Shown: one piece after another, positions 16,840-27,988 of the stretch | How positions within the stretch are numbered: the stretch's first letter is position 1 | Layout of the letters: each line of letters starts with the position of its first letter | Assembly: GCA_029864095.1 (NCBI GenBank) | Contig: JAOTUB010000009.1 | Span: 1-55,593, forward strand | Length of the DNA: 55,593 nt | Source: Gammaproteobacteria bacterium | GTDB lineage: Bacteria; Pseudomonadota; Gammaproteobacteria; Steroidobacterales; Woeseiaceae | Reading direction: 5' to 3' | The notes under the pieces: model-generated | What the model saw: only the letters and a program-made list of their open reading frames with translations | The model's database searches: none | Told to the model about the DNA's origin: nothing | Made by a program: the position numbers and the translations under genes

Positions 16840-19800
16840 ATGACCGAGCGACAGGCAACAGGACTGTATGACCCGGCATTCGAGCGTGACAGCTGTGGCT
16901 TCGGCCTAATTGCGAACCTCGATGACTTGCCGAGCCATTGGGTCGTCGAAACGGCGATCTCCGCGCTCGCGCGCCTGACGCACCGTGGCGCAGTGGCGGC
17001 CGATGGCAAAACCGGCGATGGCTGTGGATTGCTGATCAAATTCCCGAAGGCATTCCTGCGCGCTGTAGGAGAGGAACTCGGGTTCGAACTCGGCGAGCGC
17101 TTTGCGACCGGCACCGTGTTTCTGCATCAGGACGAAAACAAGGCCGCAATTGCCCGCGAACTGATTGATACGGCAATCCACGAGATCGGACTCGAGGTCG
17201 CCGGCTGGCGGGAGGTGCCAACAGATCCGTCGGTGTGTGGCGAACAGGCGCTCAATACGCTGCCACGCATCGAACAGGTGTACGTCAACGCAGCGGACGG
17301 AATGCCGCGAGGCCGATTCAACCGGCGCCTGTTTCTGGCCCGGCGGCGGGCCGAAAAACGCATTGGTGAAGGGCATGCCTACGTGGCGAGTCTGTCATCG
17401 GCCACGATCAGCTACAAGGGCATGATCATGCCGACCGCCTTGACTGACTTCTATCCTGACCTCAAGGACCCGCGAATCGAGTCGTCGGTGTGTCTGTTCC
17501 ATCAGCGTTTCTCGACCAACACGTTGCCGCAGTGGCGCCTCGCACAGCCGTTTCGTTTTCTCGCGCACAATGGCGAGATCAACACGATCCAGGGCAACCG
17601 CAACTGGGCACTCGCGCGGGCGAAGAATTTCATCTCGGACAAACTCGACGATATTTCCGATCTCGATCCAATCGTCTCGCTGGTCGGATCGGACTCATCG
17701 ACTCTCGACAACATGCTCGAGGTGATGCGCGCCGGGGGCATGGATGTCTTGCAGGGCATGCGTATTCTATTGCCGCCCGCGTGGCAGGCAGCCGACGACA
17801 TCGATCCTGACGTGCGGGCATTCTACGAATTCTTCGATTGCCAGATGGAGCCCTGGGACGGTCCGGCAGGCATCGTGCTGACGGATGGACGTTATGCCGC
17901 CTGCTGTCTGGACCGGAACGGACTACGGCCCGCGCGCTATGTTGTGACCAAAGACCGGCACATTACCGTCGCATCCGAAATCGGTGTTTACGATTACGAA
18001 GAAAAAGATGTCATCAGCAAAGGTCGTCTTGGCCCCGGCGAGATGCTGGCCGTTGATCTCGTCAACGGCAGGTTGCTCGAGAACGACGATATTCATGACA
18101 TCCTGAAAACGCGCGCGCCGTATAAAAAATGGCTCAAGCAAGGCGTGCGCTACCTGGATACCGAGCTGATCGACACGCACATGGCCGCCGAACCGTTCGA
18201 TCCGGAGACGCTGGCGAGCTATCAGAAGATGTTCAACATGACCCGCGAAGAGTTGCACGACGTTGTCGCGGTGCTGGCGGAGGCCGAACAGGAAGCAGTC
18301 GGTTCGATGGGGGATGACACGCCGATGGCCGTGCTGTCGCAGAAAATTCGCTCACCTTTCGACTATTTTCGGCAACAGTTTGCGCAGGTAACGAACCCAC
18401 CGATCGATTCATTGCGCGAACGTATCGTCATGTCACTGCAGACAAACATCGGCGGTGAGTCGAACCTGTTCGACATCGGGCCGGGACACGTCGAGCAGGT
18501 CATCATGAATTCCCCCGTGCTGTCGCAGCGCAAGTTGCGCCAGTTACTCAGCGATGATCTCTACGGCGACAGCCACGAATTCATCGATCTCAATGTCGAT
18601 GAGGCGTTGTCCTTACCCGAGGCGCTCAACCAGATTTGCGGTCAGGCCGAAAGAGCCGTGCGCAGCGGCAAGCTGATAATGATGCTCAGCGATCGCTACC
18701 TCGAGAAAGGTAAGCTCCCGGTGCATGCCTTGCTCGCCACGGGGGCCGTCCACCATCATCTGGTGAATGTCGGTTTGCGTTGCGACGCGAACATCATCGT
18801 TGAGACTGGCGTCGCGCGAGATTCGCATCACTTTGCATGCCTGATCGGCTACGGTGCGACGGCAGTATATCCATACCTCGTGTATCAGTCGCTGCACGAC
18901 ATTGCACACCGTGGCAACATTGATCGGCAACAGCAGCTCGGCCGCAGCTTCCGCCGCGGTATTCGCAAGGGCCTGTTCAAGATCATGTCGAAGATGGGTA
19001 TCTCATCGGTCTCGAGTTATCGGGGCGCGCAGCTGTTCGAGATCGTCGGTCTCCACGACGAGGTCGTGGAACGCTGCTTCACCGGCACGACTTCGAGAAT
19101 CCAGGGAACGAGCTTTACAGACCTGCTCGAGGATCAGCGGCAGCTGGCGGATACGGCGTGGGATCCTCGTGTCCCGGTCACGCAGGGAGGCCTGTTCAAA
19201 TACGTGCACGGCGGCGAGTATCACTGCTACAACCCGGACGTTGTCACGACACTGCAGGCAGCCGTTCGCAGCGGCGACTTTGAACGCTACAAAGACTACG
19301 CGAAGCTCGTCAATGAACGGCCGATCGCGACGCTGCGTGACCTGATGTCGATACGGCCTGCGGGACCGCCCGTACCGCTCGATGACGTCGAGCCGGTCGA
19401 AGACATACTCGTTCGCTTCGACAGTGCGGGGATGTCACTGGGAGCACTCTCGCCCGAAGCGCATGAAGCGCTCGCGATTGCGATGAATCGTATCGGCGCA
19501 CGCTCGAACTCCGGCGAAGGTGGTGAGGATCCGGCACGCTACCGCACCGAGCGCATGTCCAAGATCAAGCAGGTTGCCTCGGGCCGCTTCGGTGTCACCG
19601 CGGAGTACCTCGTTAACGCCGAGGTCATACAGATCAAGATCGCGCAGGGCGCCAAGCCTGGAGAAGGCGGCCAGCTCCCGGGCCACAAGGTCAACAAGAT
19701 GATTGCGCGACTGCGCTACGCAAAGCCCGGTGTCGGGCTGATTTCGCCGCCACCGCACCATGACATCTATTCCATTGAGGATCTCGCACAGCTGATCTTC

Positions 19801-21291
19801 GATCTCAAGCAGGTCAATCCCGACGCGCTCGTGTCGGTGAAGCTTGTCGCCGAGCCCGGCGTCGGCACGATCGCGGCGGGCGTTGTCAAAGCGTACGCAG
19901 ACCTGATCACGATCTCGGGTTACGACGGCGGCACGGGCGCGAGTCCGCTGAGTTCAGTCAAGTACGCGGGCAGCCCGTGGGAGCTCGGCCTCTCGGAGAC
20001 GCACCAGGTACTGCGCGGCAACGATCTGCGCCACAAGGTGCGGCTGCAGACAGACGGCGGGCTAAAGACAGGAGTCGATGTCGTCAAGGCCGCAATGCTG
20101 GGCGCCGAGAGTTTTGGTTTCGGCACGGCGCCGATGGTTGCCCTGGGCTGCAAATACCTGCGTATTTGCCATCTGAACAACTGCGCGACCGGGGTCGCGA
20201 CTCAGAACGAGGTCTTGCGTAGCGAATATTTCGTCGGCCTGCCCGAGATGGTGATCAACTTCTTTCGCTTTGTGGCCGAGGAGACGCGCATACTCATGGC
20301 GGAGCTCGGCGTGCGCAAGCTCGAGGAGCTTATCGGCCGCGTCGACCTGCTCGAGCTGCAGGATGGCGTCACCGAACGGCAGGCTCGCCTCGACTTGTCG
20401 CCCATCATCTCGGACGAGGGCCTCGCGAAGGACACGCCGCAGTTTTGCACAGACCCGCGTAACGAGCCGTTCGACAAAGGCGAACTTGCGGAAGAGATGC
20501 TGGCGACGACGCGGTCGGCGATCGAGTCGAAGCAGGGAGGCCGTTTCGGCTTCGAGGTGCGCAATTTTAACCGCTCGATCGGCGCCCGCCTTGCCGGCGA
20601 GATCGCGCGGCATCACGGCGACAAAGGCATGCGGGACGCGCCGCTCGAAATCCTGTTACGGGGCACCGCAGGGCAAAGTCTCGGTGTATGGAACGTTGAG
20701 GGCCTGAACCTGACGCTTATCGGCGACGCCAACGACTACGTCGGTAAGGGCATGAGCGGAGGAAGAATCGTAGTCCGGCCGCCCGAGGACGTCAGTTATG
20801 TCGTGAGGGACACGGCGATTATCGGCAATACTTGCTTGTACGGCGCGACAGGCGGCACCTTGTTCGCGGCCGGGACTGCAGGTCAGCGATTCGCGGTGCG
20901 TAACTCGGGTGCGACAGCAGTTATCGAGGGTTCGGGCGACCACTGTTGCGAATACATGACTGACGGCGTCGTCGTAGTGCTGGGCCGCACCGGCGTCAAT
21001 TTCGGCGCCGGCATGACGGGCGGTTTCGCTTACGTCCTCGATATCGACCGGGATTTCGTTGACCGCTACAACCGCGAGCTCATCGATATTCACCGCATCT
21101 CTCCGGAGACCATGGAAGCGCACCTTCATCACCTGCGATCGATGATCTTGCAGCACGTGGAACAGACAGGCAGCCAATGGGGTGACCTGATCCTCGACGA
21201 CTACCGCACCTACCTGCCGAGGTTCTGGATCGTGAAGCCGAAAGCGGCCGAACTGAGTTCTCTTCTCGAGTCGTTACGGCAGGCGGCGTAG
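16840..21291 (+). CDS. gltB: Glutamate synthase (NADPH) large subunit
   Basis: Makes two glutamates from glutamine and 2-oxoglutarate; central to ammonium assimilation. 1483 aa from the ATG at 16840, which has AGGG 6 nt upstream; the GTG at 16822 adds only six residues. Mature enzyme should begin at Cys19 (DS-CGFGLIA), the Ntn amidohydrolase nucleophile, after an 18-residue propeptide. Next come the central domain, the FMN-binding synthase domain ([38 protein letters not shown]), the 3Fe-4S cluster cysteines ([15 protein letters not shown]) and the C-terminal glutamate-synthase beta-helix (GXXG repeats). gltD follows after 6 nt. Confidence 0.98.
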   Translation: MTERQATGLYDPAFERDSCGFGLIANLDDLPSHWVVETAISALARLTHRGAVAADGKTGDGCGLLIKFPKAFLRAVGEELGFELGERFATGTVFLHQDENKAAIARELIDTAIHEIGLEVAGWREVPTDPSVCGEQALNTLPRIEQVYVNAADGMPRGRFNRRLFLARRRAEKRIGEGHAYVASLSSATISYKGMIMPTALTDFYPDLKDPRIESSVCLFHQRFSTNTLPQWRLAQPFRFLAHNGEINTIQGNRNWALARAKNFISDKLDDISDLDPIVSLVGSDSSTLDNMLEVMRAGGMDVLQGMRILLPPAWQAADDIDPDVRAFYEFFDCQMEPWDGPAGIVLTDGRYAACCLDRNGLRPARYVVTKDRHITVASEIGVYDYEEKDVISKGRLGPGEMLAVDLVNGRLLENDDIHDILKTRAPYKKWLKQGVRYLDTELIDTHMAAEPFDPETLASYQKMFNMTREELHDVVAVLAEAEQEAVGSMGDDTPMAVLSQKIRSPFDYFRQQFAQVTNPPIDSLRERIVMSLQTNIGGESNLFDIGPGHVEQVIMNSPVLSQRKLRQLLSDDLYGDSHEFIDLNVDEALSLPEALNQICGQAERAVRSGKLIMMLSDRYLEKGKLPVHALLATGAVHHHLVNVGLRCDANIIVETGVARDSHHFACLIGYGATAVYPYLVYQSLHDIAHRGNIDRQQQLGRSFRRGIRKGLFKIMSKMGISSVSSYRGAQLFEIVGLHDEVVERCFTGTTSRIQGTSFTDLLEDQRQLADTAWDPRVPVTQGGLFKYVHGGEYHCYNPDVVTTLQAAVRSGDFERYKDYAKLVNERPIATLRDLMSIRPAGPPVPLDDVEPVEDILVRFDSAGMSLGALSPEAHEALAIAMNRIGARSNSGEGGEDPARYRTERMSKIKQVASGRFGVTAEYLVNAEVIQIKIAQGAKPGEGGQLPGHKVNKMIARLRYAKPGVGLISPPPHHDIYSIEDLAQLIFDLKQVNPDALVSVKLVAEPGVGTIAAGVVKAYADLITISGYDGGTGASPLSSVKYAGSPWELGLSETHQVLRGNDLRHKVRLQTDGGLKTGVDVVKAAMLGAESFGFGTAPMVALGCKYLRICHLNNCATGVATQNEVLRSEYFVGLPEMVINFFRFVAEETRILMAELGVRKLEELIGRVDLLELQDGVTERQARLDLSPIISDEGLAKDTPQFCTDPRNEPFDKGELAEEMLATTRSAIESKQGGRFGFEVRNFNRSIGARLAGEIARHHGDKGMRDAPLEILLRGTAGQSLGVWNVEGLNLTLIGDANDYVGKGMSGGRIVVRPPEDVSYVVRDTAIIGNTCLYGATGGTLFAAGTAGQRFAVRNSGATAVIEGSGDHCCEYMTDGVVVVLGRTGVNFGAGMTGGFAYVLDIDRDFVDRYNRELIDIHRISPETMEAHLHHLRSMILQHVEQTGSQWGDLILDDYRTYLPRFWIVKPKAAELSSLLESLRQAA

Positions 21292-22707
<1,416 letters not shown>

Positions 22708-22752
22708 TGAGGCCGTCGTCTCCCAGCGATGTGCAAATTCCCGGCCACGGCC

Positions 22753-23040
22753 CTACTCGTGCGCGATTGATCCATCCGTGAATAGATAGTCCTTCAGCTC
22801 TTTGTCGAACGCCGGGTCTTTGCGACGAATCCACTCAAGCACCATTGCCGCATGCTCTTTTTCCTCGTCCCGATTGTGGGCGAGTATTGCAGCGAGTTCT
22901 TTATCTTTGCACGCATCAACGCGCTGGTTGTACCAGTCAACTGCTTCGAGTTCTTCCATCAACGACGTAATCGCACGGTGCATGTCGCGTGTCTCATCGG
23001 CCAGCTCGCCGATCGGTTCGTGGTATCCCTCATTCGCCAT
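22753..23040 (-). CDS. EncFtn-family ferritin-like protein without encapsulation tail
   Basis: 95-aa two-helix protein of the encapsulated-ferritin family, whose members form ring-shaped decamers that oxidise Fe2+. Compared with my recollection of Rhodospirillum rubrum EncFtn, the ferroxidase residues are kept (E30, E60, H63), as are E29, E32, W36 and Y37 (SLMEELEAVDWY and AHNRDEEKEHAAM). Known cargo members carry a C-terminal tail that docks in the encapsulin shell; this one stops right after the helical core (YLFTDGSIAHE), and no shell gene is in the window. GGAG lies 7 nt before the ATG at 23040. The start overlaps the sensor-kinase stop by 11 nt, so it is co-translated with the sortase-system regulators. 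Confidence 0.92.
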   Translation of the reverse strand: MANEGYHEPIGELADETRDMHRAITSLMEELEAVDWYNQRVDACKDKELAAILAHNRDEEKEHAAMVLEWIRRKDPAFDKELKDYLFTDGSIAHE

Positions 23041-25072
23041 TCGTATCTCCAGGTAAGGTAACGGTGACGGTAACGCCGCCTTCGGAATTCGTCGCCTCAA
23101 TTGTACCGCGATGGCCTTCGGCGATGAGCTTGGCCACGTACAATCCGAGTCCCAGGTGCTTGTCGTCGCCGCCGCGCCGCACCGAAACCATAGAGTCGAA
23201 CAGCTGCGAACGCATCTGCTCGGGAAGCGGCGGCCCCGGATTCGAAACCGTGAGCAGCCGCGCGCCTTCGGCCGATCGCAAACTGATTACTATCGTGTCG
23301 TCCTTCGCACTGAAGTCGACAGCGTTGTCGACGAGCTTGTCGAGCATCTGAATGATCAATTCGGGCGAACCCCGCAGCATCGTCGTATCGGGATCCGTAT
23401 CGAGCCGAAATGATCGATCGGGATAGACATCTCGATAGGCAGCAACAGTGGTCGTCAACGCGGCGCACAACTCGAAGTTCTCGGGTTCCGCATGTTCCAT
23501 CAATTCCTCGACGCGGCTTGCCTCACTCATGGCTGTCAGGATTCTTCGCAATCGGTCGGCACCGTCACGAGCCCTTGCCGCGTAACCCTGTGACGCTTCG
23601 TTCAGTGGTTCATGGTCGAGGTTTTCGAGGGACGATGTGACGATAGCGAGTGGCGTGCGCAACTCGTGCGACAGCTTCGATGCCAGCGAGCGGAGGTAAT
23701 CGTTATAGTCGGCGAGTTGCCGCAGCACGTGCGAGAAACTGCGCGACAAATCGCCAACCTCGTCACCGGCAGACGCGCTGGGCAGTGTGCTGCGCAGCTT
23801 GTCGGCATCGAGAGCCTCTTCAGCCGCGACACTGAGCTTCTGAATGCGTCGTGACAACCACGTCGCGTAACCCAGGAGCGTCGCCGCGACGAGCAGCGTG
23901 GCGATGATCGTAACGTTCATAAGCCTGACGAGACCCTGGTTGGTCAGGCTGAGTATGGCCTCGGTTCCCTGCTGCAAAACGATGGCGCCAATTATCGTGT
24001 TGTTGACTTTGATGGGCTCGGCCACGGCGACGACGGCTTTGCCGCTGTCTGCGCTGCGAAACCAGCTGTCCGATTCGCTGCCGTCGAGGGCCTGCGCGAT
24101 GTAGTCTTGTTGTTCGCGACCGCTTGGGTCCGGTTCGGCGAGCGCGGGTTCCTGACCGGATTCCACCAGCGCATCGTAAGCAATCCGTAGCCACGCTGAA
24201 CCGGCGCCGCCAGGAGGTGATGACGGCGCGGACAGGTCACCACTGGCAGCGATTCGCCAGCCGGATGCATCGGTTACAAACAAACGTGTACCACGCTGTG
24301 CGAGGTTTGCGGTAATCTCGATAAGCTTCGGCGACGGCGTGACGAACGGCCCGGGCGTAGGCGCTGCGAAGCTCACACTGTGCACCGGCGACTCGAGTTC
24401 GCCGGCCGTGTTGCTTACGACAATGCCAAGGTGCGTGCCGAGCTTACTTACCGGGATGCGGGCTTCGATCTGATAGCCGTATGGCACGTCCTGCCAGTAC
24501 GCAAGTATCTCCCGATCGAGTCTGATGGCGTATTCGCTCTGCACAACAGTGACGATCTGTCCGGGTGCTTCGGCAGAGAAACTGATCATTTCGTCAAGAT
24601 AGAGGGGGCTCGTGTTGATCAGGCTCACCCGATCTGAATAACGCGAACCGTTGTCGGGCGTTGTCGCACCGGGCTGAGCGAAAATGACGTTGCGGTCAGT
24701 GACTTCAACATAAAGATAGACAGCCTGATCGAAAACACCAACCGCAAAAGACACCGGGCCATCGACGCCGCGAAGAATCTGCAGAGACTCGCGTTCGATT
24801 GTCCAGTCATCGAAATAGCCGTCGATCTCGGGACGCGTCTCGAGACGGTGGCCATAGAGCTGATCGCCGACTGTGTAGTCGGAGCCGGCTGGGTCGGGAA
24901 ATTCCTCGCGATACTGAGCGAGAGAATCCGCAATTGCCCGTGCCGTACCGGCGAGCATTTGCTGCTGGCCTGCGCGCAGCGCCGATTCGGTCTCGCGAAT
25001 GAACTGATACCCGGCCCACGGCAGCACGAGGGTCAGCACACTGACGAGGAGTAACTGACGTTTGAGGTTCAT
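23030..25072 (-). CDS. Sensor histidine kinase of the proteobacterial dedicated sortase system (PdsS type)
   Basis: 680 aa. Membrane segment 1 at about 6-25, a long periplasmic domain of about 360 residues, membrane segment 2 at about 385-405, HAMP (about 405-455), phospho-acceptor His469 in SKLSHELRTPLAIV, N-box near VDNAVDF (Asn583), and G boxes (GLGLYVAKLIAEGHRG). The periplasmic part begins RPEIDGYFDDWTIE and continues AVYLYVEVTDRNVIF, which looks like a CBM9-type carbohydrate-binding fold. Length, layout and position beside a response regulator, a sortase and a single VIT-vWA substrate match the family described in TIGRFAM as the proteobacterial dedicated sortase kinase. It is 15 nt after the regulator gene. 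Confidence 0.88.
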   Translation of the reverse strand: MNLKRQLLLVSVLTLVLPWAGYQFIRETESALRAGQQQMLAGTARAIADSLAQYREEFPDPAGSDYTVGDQLYGHRLETRPEIDGYFDDWTIERESLQILRGVDGPVSFAVGVFDQAVYLYVEVTDRNVIFAQPGATTPDNGSRYSDRVSLINTSPLYLDEMISFSAEAPGQIVTVVQSEYAIRLDREILAYWQDVPYGYQIEARIPVSKLGTHLGIVVSNTAGELESPVHSVSFAAPTPGPFVTPSPKLIEITANLAQRGTRLFVTDASGWRIAASGDLSAPSSPPGGAGSAWLRIAYDALVESGQEPALAEPDPSGREQQDYIAQALDGSESDSWFRSADSGKAVVAVAEPIKVNNTIIGAIVLQQGTEAILSLTNQGLVRLMNVTIIATLLVAATLLGYATWLSRRIQKLSVAAEEALDADKLRSTLPSASAGDEVGDLSRSFSHVLRQLADYNDYLRSLASKLSHELRTPLAIVTSSLENLDHEPLNEASQGYAARARDGADRLRRILTAMSEASRVEELMEHAEPENFELCAALTTTVAAYRDVYPDRSFRLDTDPDTTMLRGSPELIIQMLDKLVDNAVDFSAKDDTIVISLRSAEGARLLTVSNPGPPLPEQMRSQLFDSMVSVRRGGDDKHLGLGLYVAKLIAEGHRGTIEATNSEGGVTVTVTLPGDTNGE

Positions 25073-25087
25073 TGTGTGCCGGAGTGG

Positions 25088-25780
25088 CTAATCAGCAAGC
25101 CAGCGATAGCCCATACCATAGACTGTCTCAATCGCATCGAAGCTCGCATCGATCGCAACGAACTTGCGCCGAATGCGCTTGATGTGCGACGTAATCGTAT
25201 TGTCGTCGAGCACCGCCTGCGCTGCATCCATGAGCTGCTGTCGGTTCTTTACGTGCCCCGGATAGCGAGCCATCGCGTGCACGAGCCAGAACTCCGTCAG
25301 CGTCAGCCCGACGGGCTGACTTTTCCAGAATATGGTCATCCGATCGGTATCGATCTCGAGATCGCCGCGCGTAATCCGTCCGCCCGTGGATTGTGGTTTT
25401 TGTAAGGCATCGAGTCGCCGGAACAGGGCAGCGATGCGCGCCATCAGGTGCGGCAGGCTGATGTCCTTGGTGAGGTAATCGTCGGCACCAAGGCGCAGTC
25501 CGGATACGGCATCGAACTCACTGTCCCTGGCCGTAAGGAAGATGATCGGCAGCTCGGCGGCTCGGGCGCGTAACTCGCGGCACAGCTCGAATCCTCCTTC
25601 GACATCATCTTTGAGGTTTATATCGATCACGACGAGATCGGGTAGTCGCGCGTCGAAAGCCTGCATCGCCGGGCCGCGCGCGTCGTAGGCATCAACGACA
25701 TATCCCTCGCGCTCGAATGCCGCCGCATAGTTGTCGCGGATGGCAGCTTCGTCTTCAACAATTGCAATTCGCTTGGCCAC
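25088..25780 (-). CDS. Response regulator of the dedicated sortase system (PdsR type, OmpR family)
   Basis: 230 aa from a GTG at 25780 (VAKRIAIVEDEAA) with GGAAA upstream; the longer in-frame extension would cover the divergent promoter region and the opposite gene's leader, so I reject it. Receiver domain about 1-120 with acidic pocket E9/D10, phospho-acceptor D53 (VVIDINLKDD) and the conserved Lys in DDYLTKDIS, where most relatives have TKPF. The C-terminal winged helix (about 130-230) ends TVYGMGYRWLAD. It likely regulates the divergent substrate-sortase operon and its own operon. Confidence 0.9.
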   Translation of the reverse strand: MAKRIAIVEDEAAIRDNYAAAFEREGYVVDAYDARGPAMQAFDARLPDLVVIDINLKDDVEGGFELCRELRARAAELPIIFLTARDSEFDAVSGLRLGADDYLTKDISLPHLMARIAALFRRLDALQKPQSTGGRITRGDLEIDTDRMTIFWKSQPVGLTLTEFWLVHAMARYPGHVKNRQQLMDAAQAVLDDNTITSHIKRIRRKFVAIDASFDAIETVYGMGYRWLAD

Positions 25781-25834
25781 TAATTTTCCAATAGTAGAAA
25801 TCGGAGGTACGACAATGACTCTTCCGGCCATAAT

Positions 25835-25878
25835 TTGCCACATTCCGCCGGTGCATTGCCATGCCGCAGTCCGCGGCA
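25835..25878. promoter_or_regulatory. Candidate operator region: 21-bp-spaced TTGCCA repeats and a palindrome
   Basis: TTGCCA occurs at 25835-25840 and again at 25856-25861, exactly 21 bp (two helical turns) apart, followed at once by the palindrome TGCCGC-AGTCC-GCGGCA (25862-25878). All lie in the 147-bp gap between the divergent response-regulator and sortase-substrate genes. Direct repeats in helical phase are typical of OmpR-family sites. Binding is inferred, not shown. Confidence 0.35.
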
Positions 25879-25927
25879 GGGCGCTTTGCATTGTTGCAAT
25901 ACATCGCAGGAGAGAGGGAGATCTGCG

Positions 25928-27988
25928 ATGCACGAGACAAAACTTAGCTCTTACATGGCCTGTATGTCGCTGGTGCTGACGGTAATGCTTCCAGGAATCG
26001 TTTTGGCAAACGCGCCAACGCCCGGAGCGATGCAAAGTGGCAGCCTTTTAATGCGCATGAGTGAGGGTTACTCAAGGGCACCGCTGCTGAACACCGACGT
26101 CAGCATCAACATCAATGGACTCGTTGCGCGGGTCTCAGTGATGCAGGAGTTCAGGAACGAAGCTGAGGAGTGGGTAGAGGGCATTTATGTATTTCCGCTG
26201 CCGGACGAAGCTGCTGTTGATCACATGCGTCTTTATGTTGGCGACCGCTTTATCGAGGGCGAAATTCGTGAAAAAGAGCAGGCCAGAAAAGAGTATGAGC
26301 AAGCCAAACAGGCAGGCAAGAAAACAAGCCTCGTTGAGCAGCAACGCGCAAACCTGTTTACAACATCAGTCGCAAACATCGGCCCTGGTGAGACTGTCAT
26401 TGTCGAGATCGAGTATCTCGAAGACATTCGGTATGACGACGGTTCCTTCAGTCTGCGATTCCCAATGACGCTGACGCCGCGCTATATACCGGGAGAGGCG
26501 TTGTCGGATCGACAGGGCAGCGGCTGGTCACCGGACACGGCGCTTGTGCAAGACGCTTCGCTCATTACACCGCCGATGGCAGCGGTGTCTCGCGGCCACC
26601 GGGCATCGCTGCAGGCGAGCCTGAATGCCGGTATGCCACTCGAGATCATTGCGAGTCGCTATCATCCGGTGAACATTGCCGAGACGAGCGGGCAATACTT
26701 GGTCACGCTTGCCGCGGGGCAAATCGCGATGGATCATGACTTCGAACTGCTGTGGCGGCCAGTACCGTCGGCGGCGCCGCGCGCTTTGGCGTTCGCCGAG
26801 ACGATCGACGGCGAGCCGCATTATCTGCTCATGGTTATGCCGCCTGATAGTGGTGAGTTGTCCTCGGCGCGGTTGCCGCGCGAGATGATATTCGTTATCG
26901 ACACGTCCGGTTCAATGCACGGCGTGTCGATCGAGCAGGCGAAACAGGCGCTACGCCGCGCGCTCGACGGCTTGCAACCGGGTGACCAGTTCAACGTCAT
27001 CGAATTCAATTCATATCCAAACATGCTTTTCGCCGACAGCGTGCCCGCCACTGCGGGCAATATCAGCATGGCGCAGAACTTTGTCAGAATGCTGCAGGCG
27101 AATGGCGGCACCGAAATGGCTTCGGCGTTGCGCTACGCCCTGCGCACGCCGCCGCCGGAGTCCTACTTGCGGCAACTGATCTTCATAACCGACGGCGCGG
27201 TCGGGAACGAAGAAGGTCTGTTCGAGCTCATCAATGCGCGTCTTGGCAGTGCACGGCTGTTTACGGTTGGCATAGGTTCCGCACCGAACAGTTGGTTCAT
27301 GCGCAAAGCAGCGGAGACCGGGCGTGGCACGTTCACGACCATCAGCGCGCTGCACGAAGTGGGTGAGAAAATGGATCGCCTGTTTCGCAAACTCGAGAAC
27401 CCCCAGGTTACGAACATCGATATACAGTGGCCGAGCAGCGCTATTGTGGACAGTTACCCTGCAATCGTGCCCGACCTTTATCTTGGGGAACCAATATCCG
27501 TCAGAGTGAAGGCGTCCGGGCCATTTCGGCCGGGCGATTCGATCCGTATCGCGGGCGACTCGACGGCCGGCGCGTGGGCACGCGACGTCATGCTAACAAT
27601 CGACACGCAGAGCCCGGGTGTCGGCGCGCTGTGGGCGCGGGCACGTATTGCAGACTTGCTCGACAAACAACGCCGTGGCGCGGATGTTGATCAGACGCGC
27701 ACAACAATCGTGCAGACAGCGCTGGCGCATCATCTGGTCAGCAAGTACACGAGCCTGATCGCTATCGACAAAACGCCCGCCCGACTGGCCGGCGATCCAC
27801 TCCTTAGCGAACGGGTGCCCAACCTGATGCCGCACGGCCAGAGCGGGGCCGCCATATTCGGCTTCCCGGCTACGGCAACCAATGCGCCGATGCTTCGGTT
27901 GACCGGAGCGCTCACGTTACTGGCAGCGTTGTTGCTTCTGACAATGTCGACGCTGCAGAGAAAGGTGTCTCATGGCCCGGCGCGCTAG
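25928..27988 (+). CDS. Sortase substrate: VIT and vWA domain protein with C-terminal sorting signal
   Basis: 686 aa from the ATG at 25928 (GGGAG 7 nt upstream). Signal peptide about 1-28; VIT domain about 45-180 (NINGLVARVSVMQEFRN, VYVFPLP-like GIYVFPLPDEAAVDHM); vWA domain about 318-490 with the metal-ion site DTSGSM (325-330) and T/D loops (GGTEMASAL, FITDGAVGN). The C-terminus is a sortase signal: FPATATNAP (646-654), a hydrophobic span (about 657-673) and a basic tail (QRKVSHGPAR). This matches the single dedicated target of Gram-negative class GN sortases. It overlaps the sortase gene by 17 nt. It is probably a surface or periplasmic adhesion-like protein; the acceptor molecule in a Gram-negative envelope is unknown. 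Confidence 0.93.
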   Translation: MHETKLSSYMACMSLVLTVMLPGIVLANAPTPGAMQSGSLLMRMSEGYSRAPLLNTDVSININGLVARVSVMQEFRNEAEEWVEGIYVFPLPDEAAVDHMRLYVGDRFIEGEIREKEQARKEYEQAKQAGKKTSLVEQQRANLFTTSVANIGPGETVIVEIEYLEDIRYDDGSFSLRFPMTLTPRYIPGEALSDRQGSGWSPDTALVQDASLITPPMAAVSRGHRASLQASLNAGMPLEIIASRYHPVNIAETSGQYLVTLAAGQIAMDHDFELLWRPVPSAAPRALAFAETIDGEPHYLLMVMPPDSGELSSARLPREMIFVIDTSGSMHGVSIEQAKQALRRALDGLQPGDQFNVIEFNSYPNMLFADSVPATAGNISMAQNFVRMLQANGGTEMASALRYALRTPPPESYLRQLIFITDGAVGNEEGLFELINARLGSARLFTVGIGSAPNSWFMRKAAETGRGTFTTISALHEVGEKMDRLFRKLENPQVTNIDIQWPSSAIVDSYPAIVPDLYLGEPISVRVKASGPFRPGDSIRIAGDSTAGAWARDVMLTIDTQSPGVGALWARARIADLLDKQRRGADVDQTRTTIVQTALAHHLVSKYTSLIAIDKTPARLAGDPLLSERVPNLMPHGQSGAAIFGFPATATNAPMLRLTGALTLLAALLLLTMSTLQRKVSHGPAR

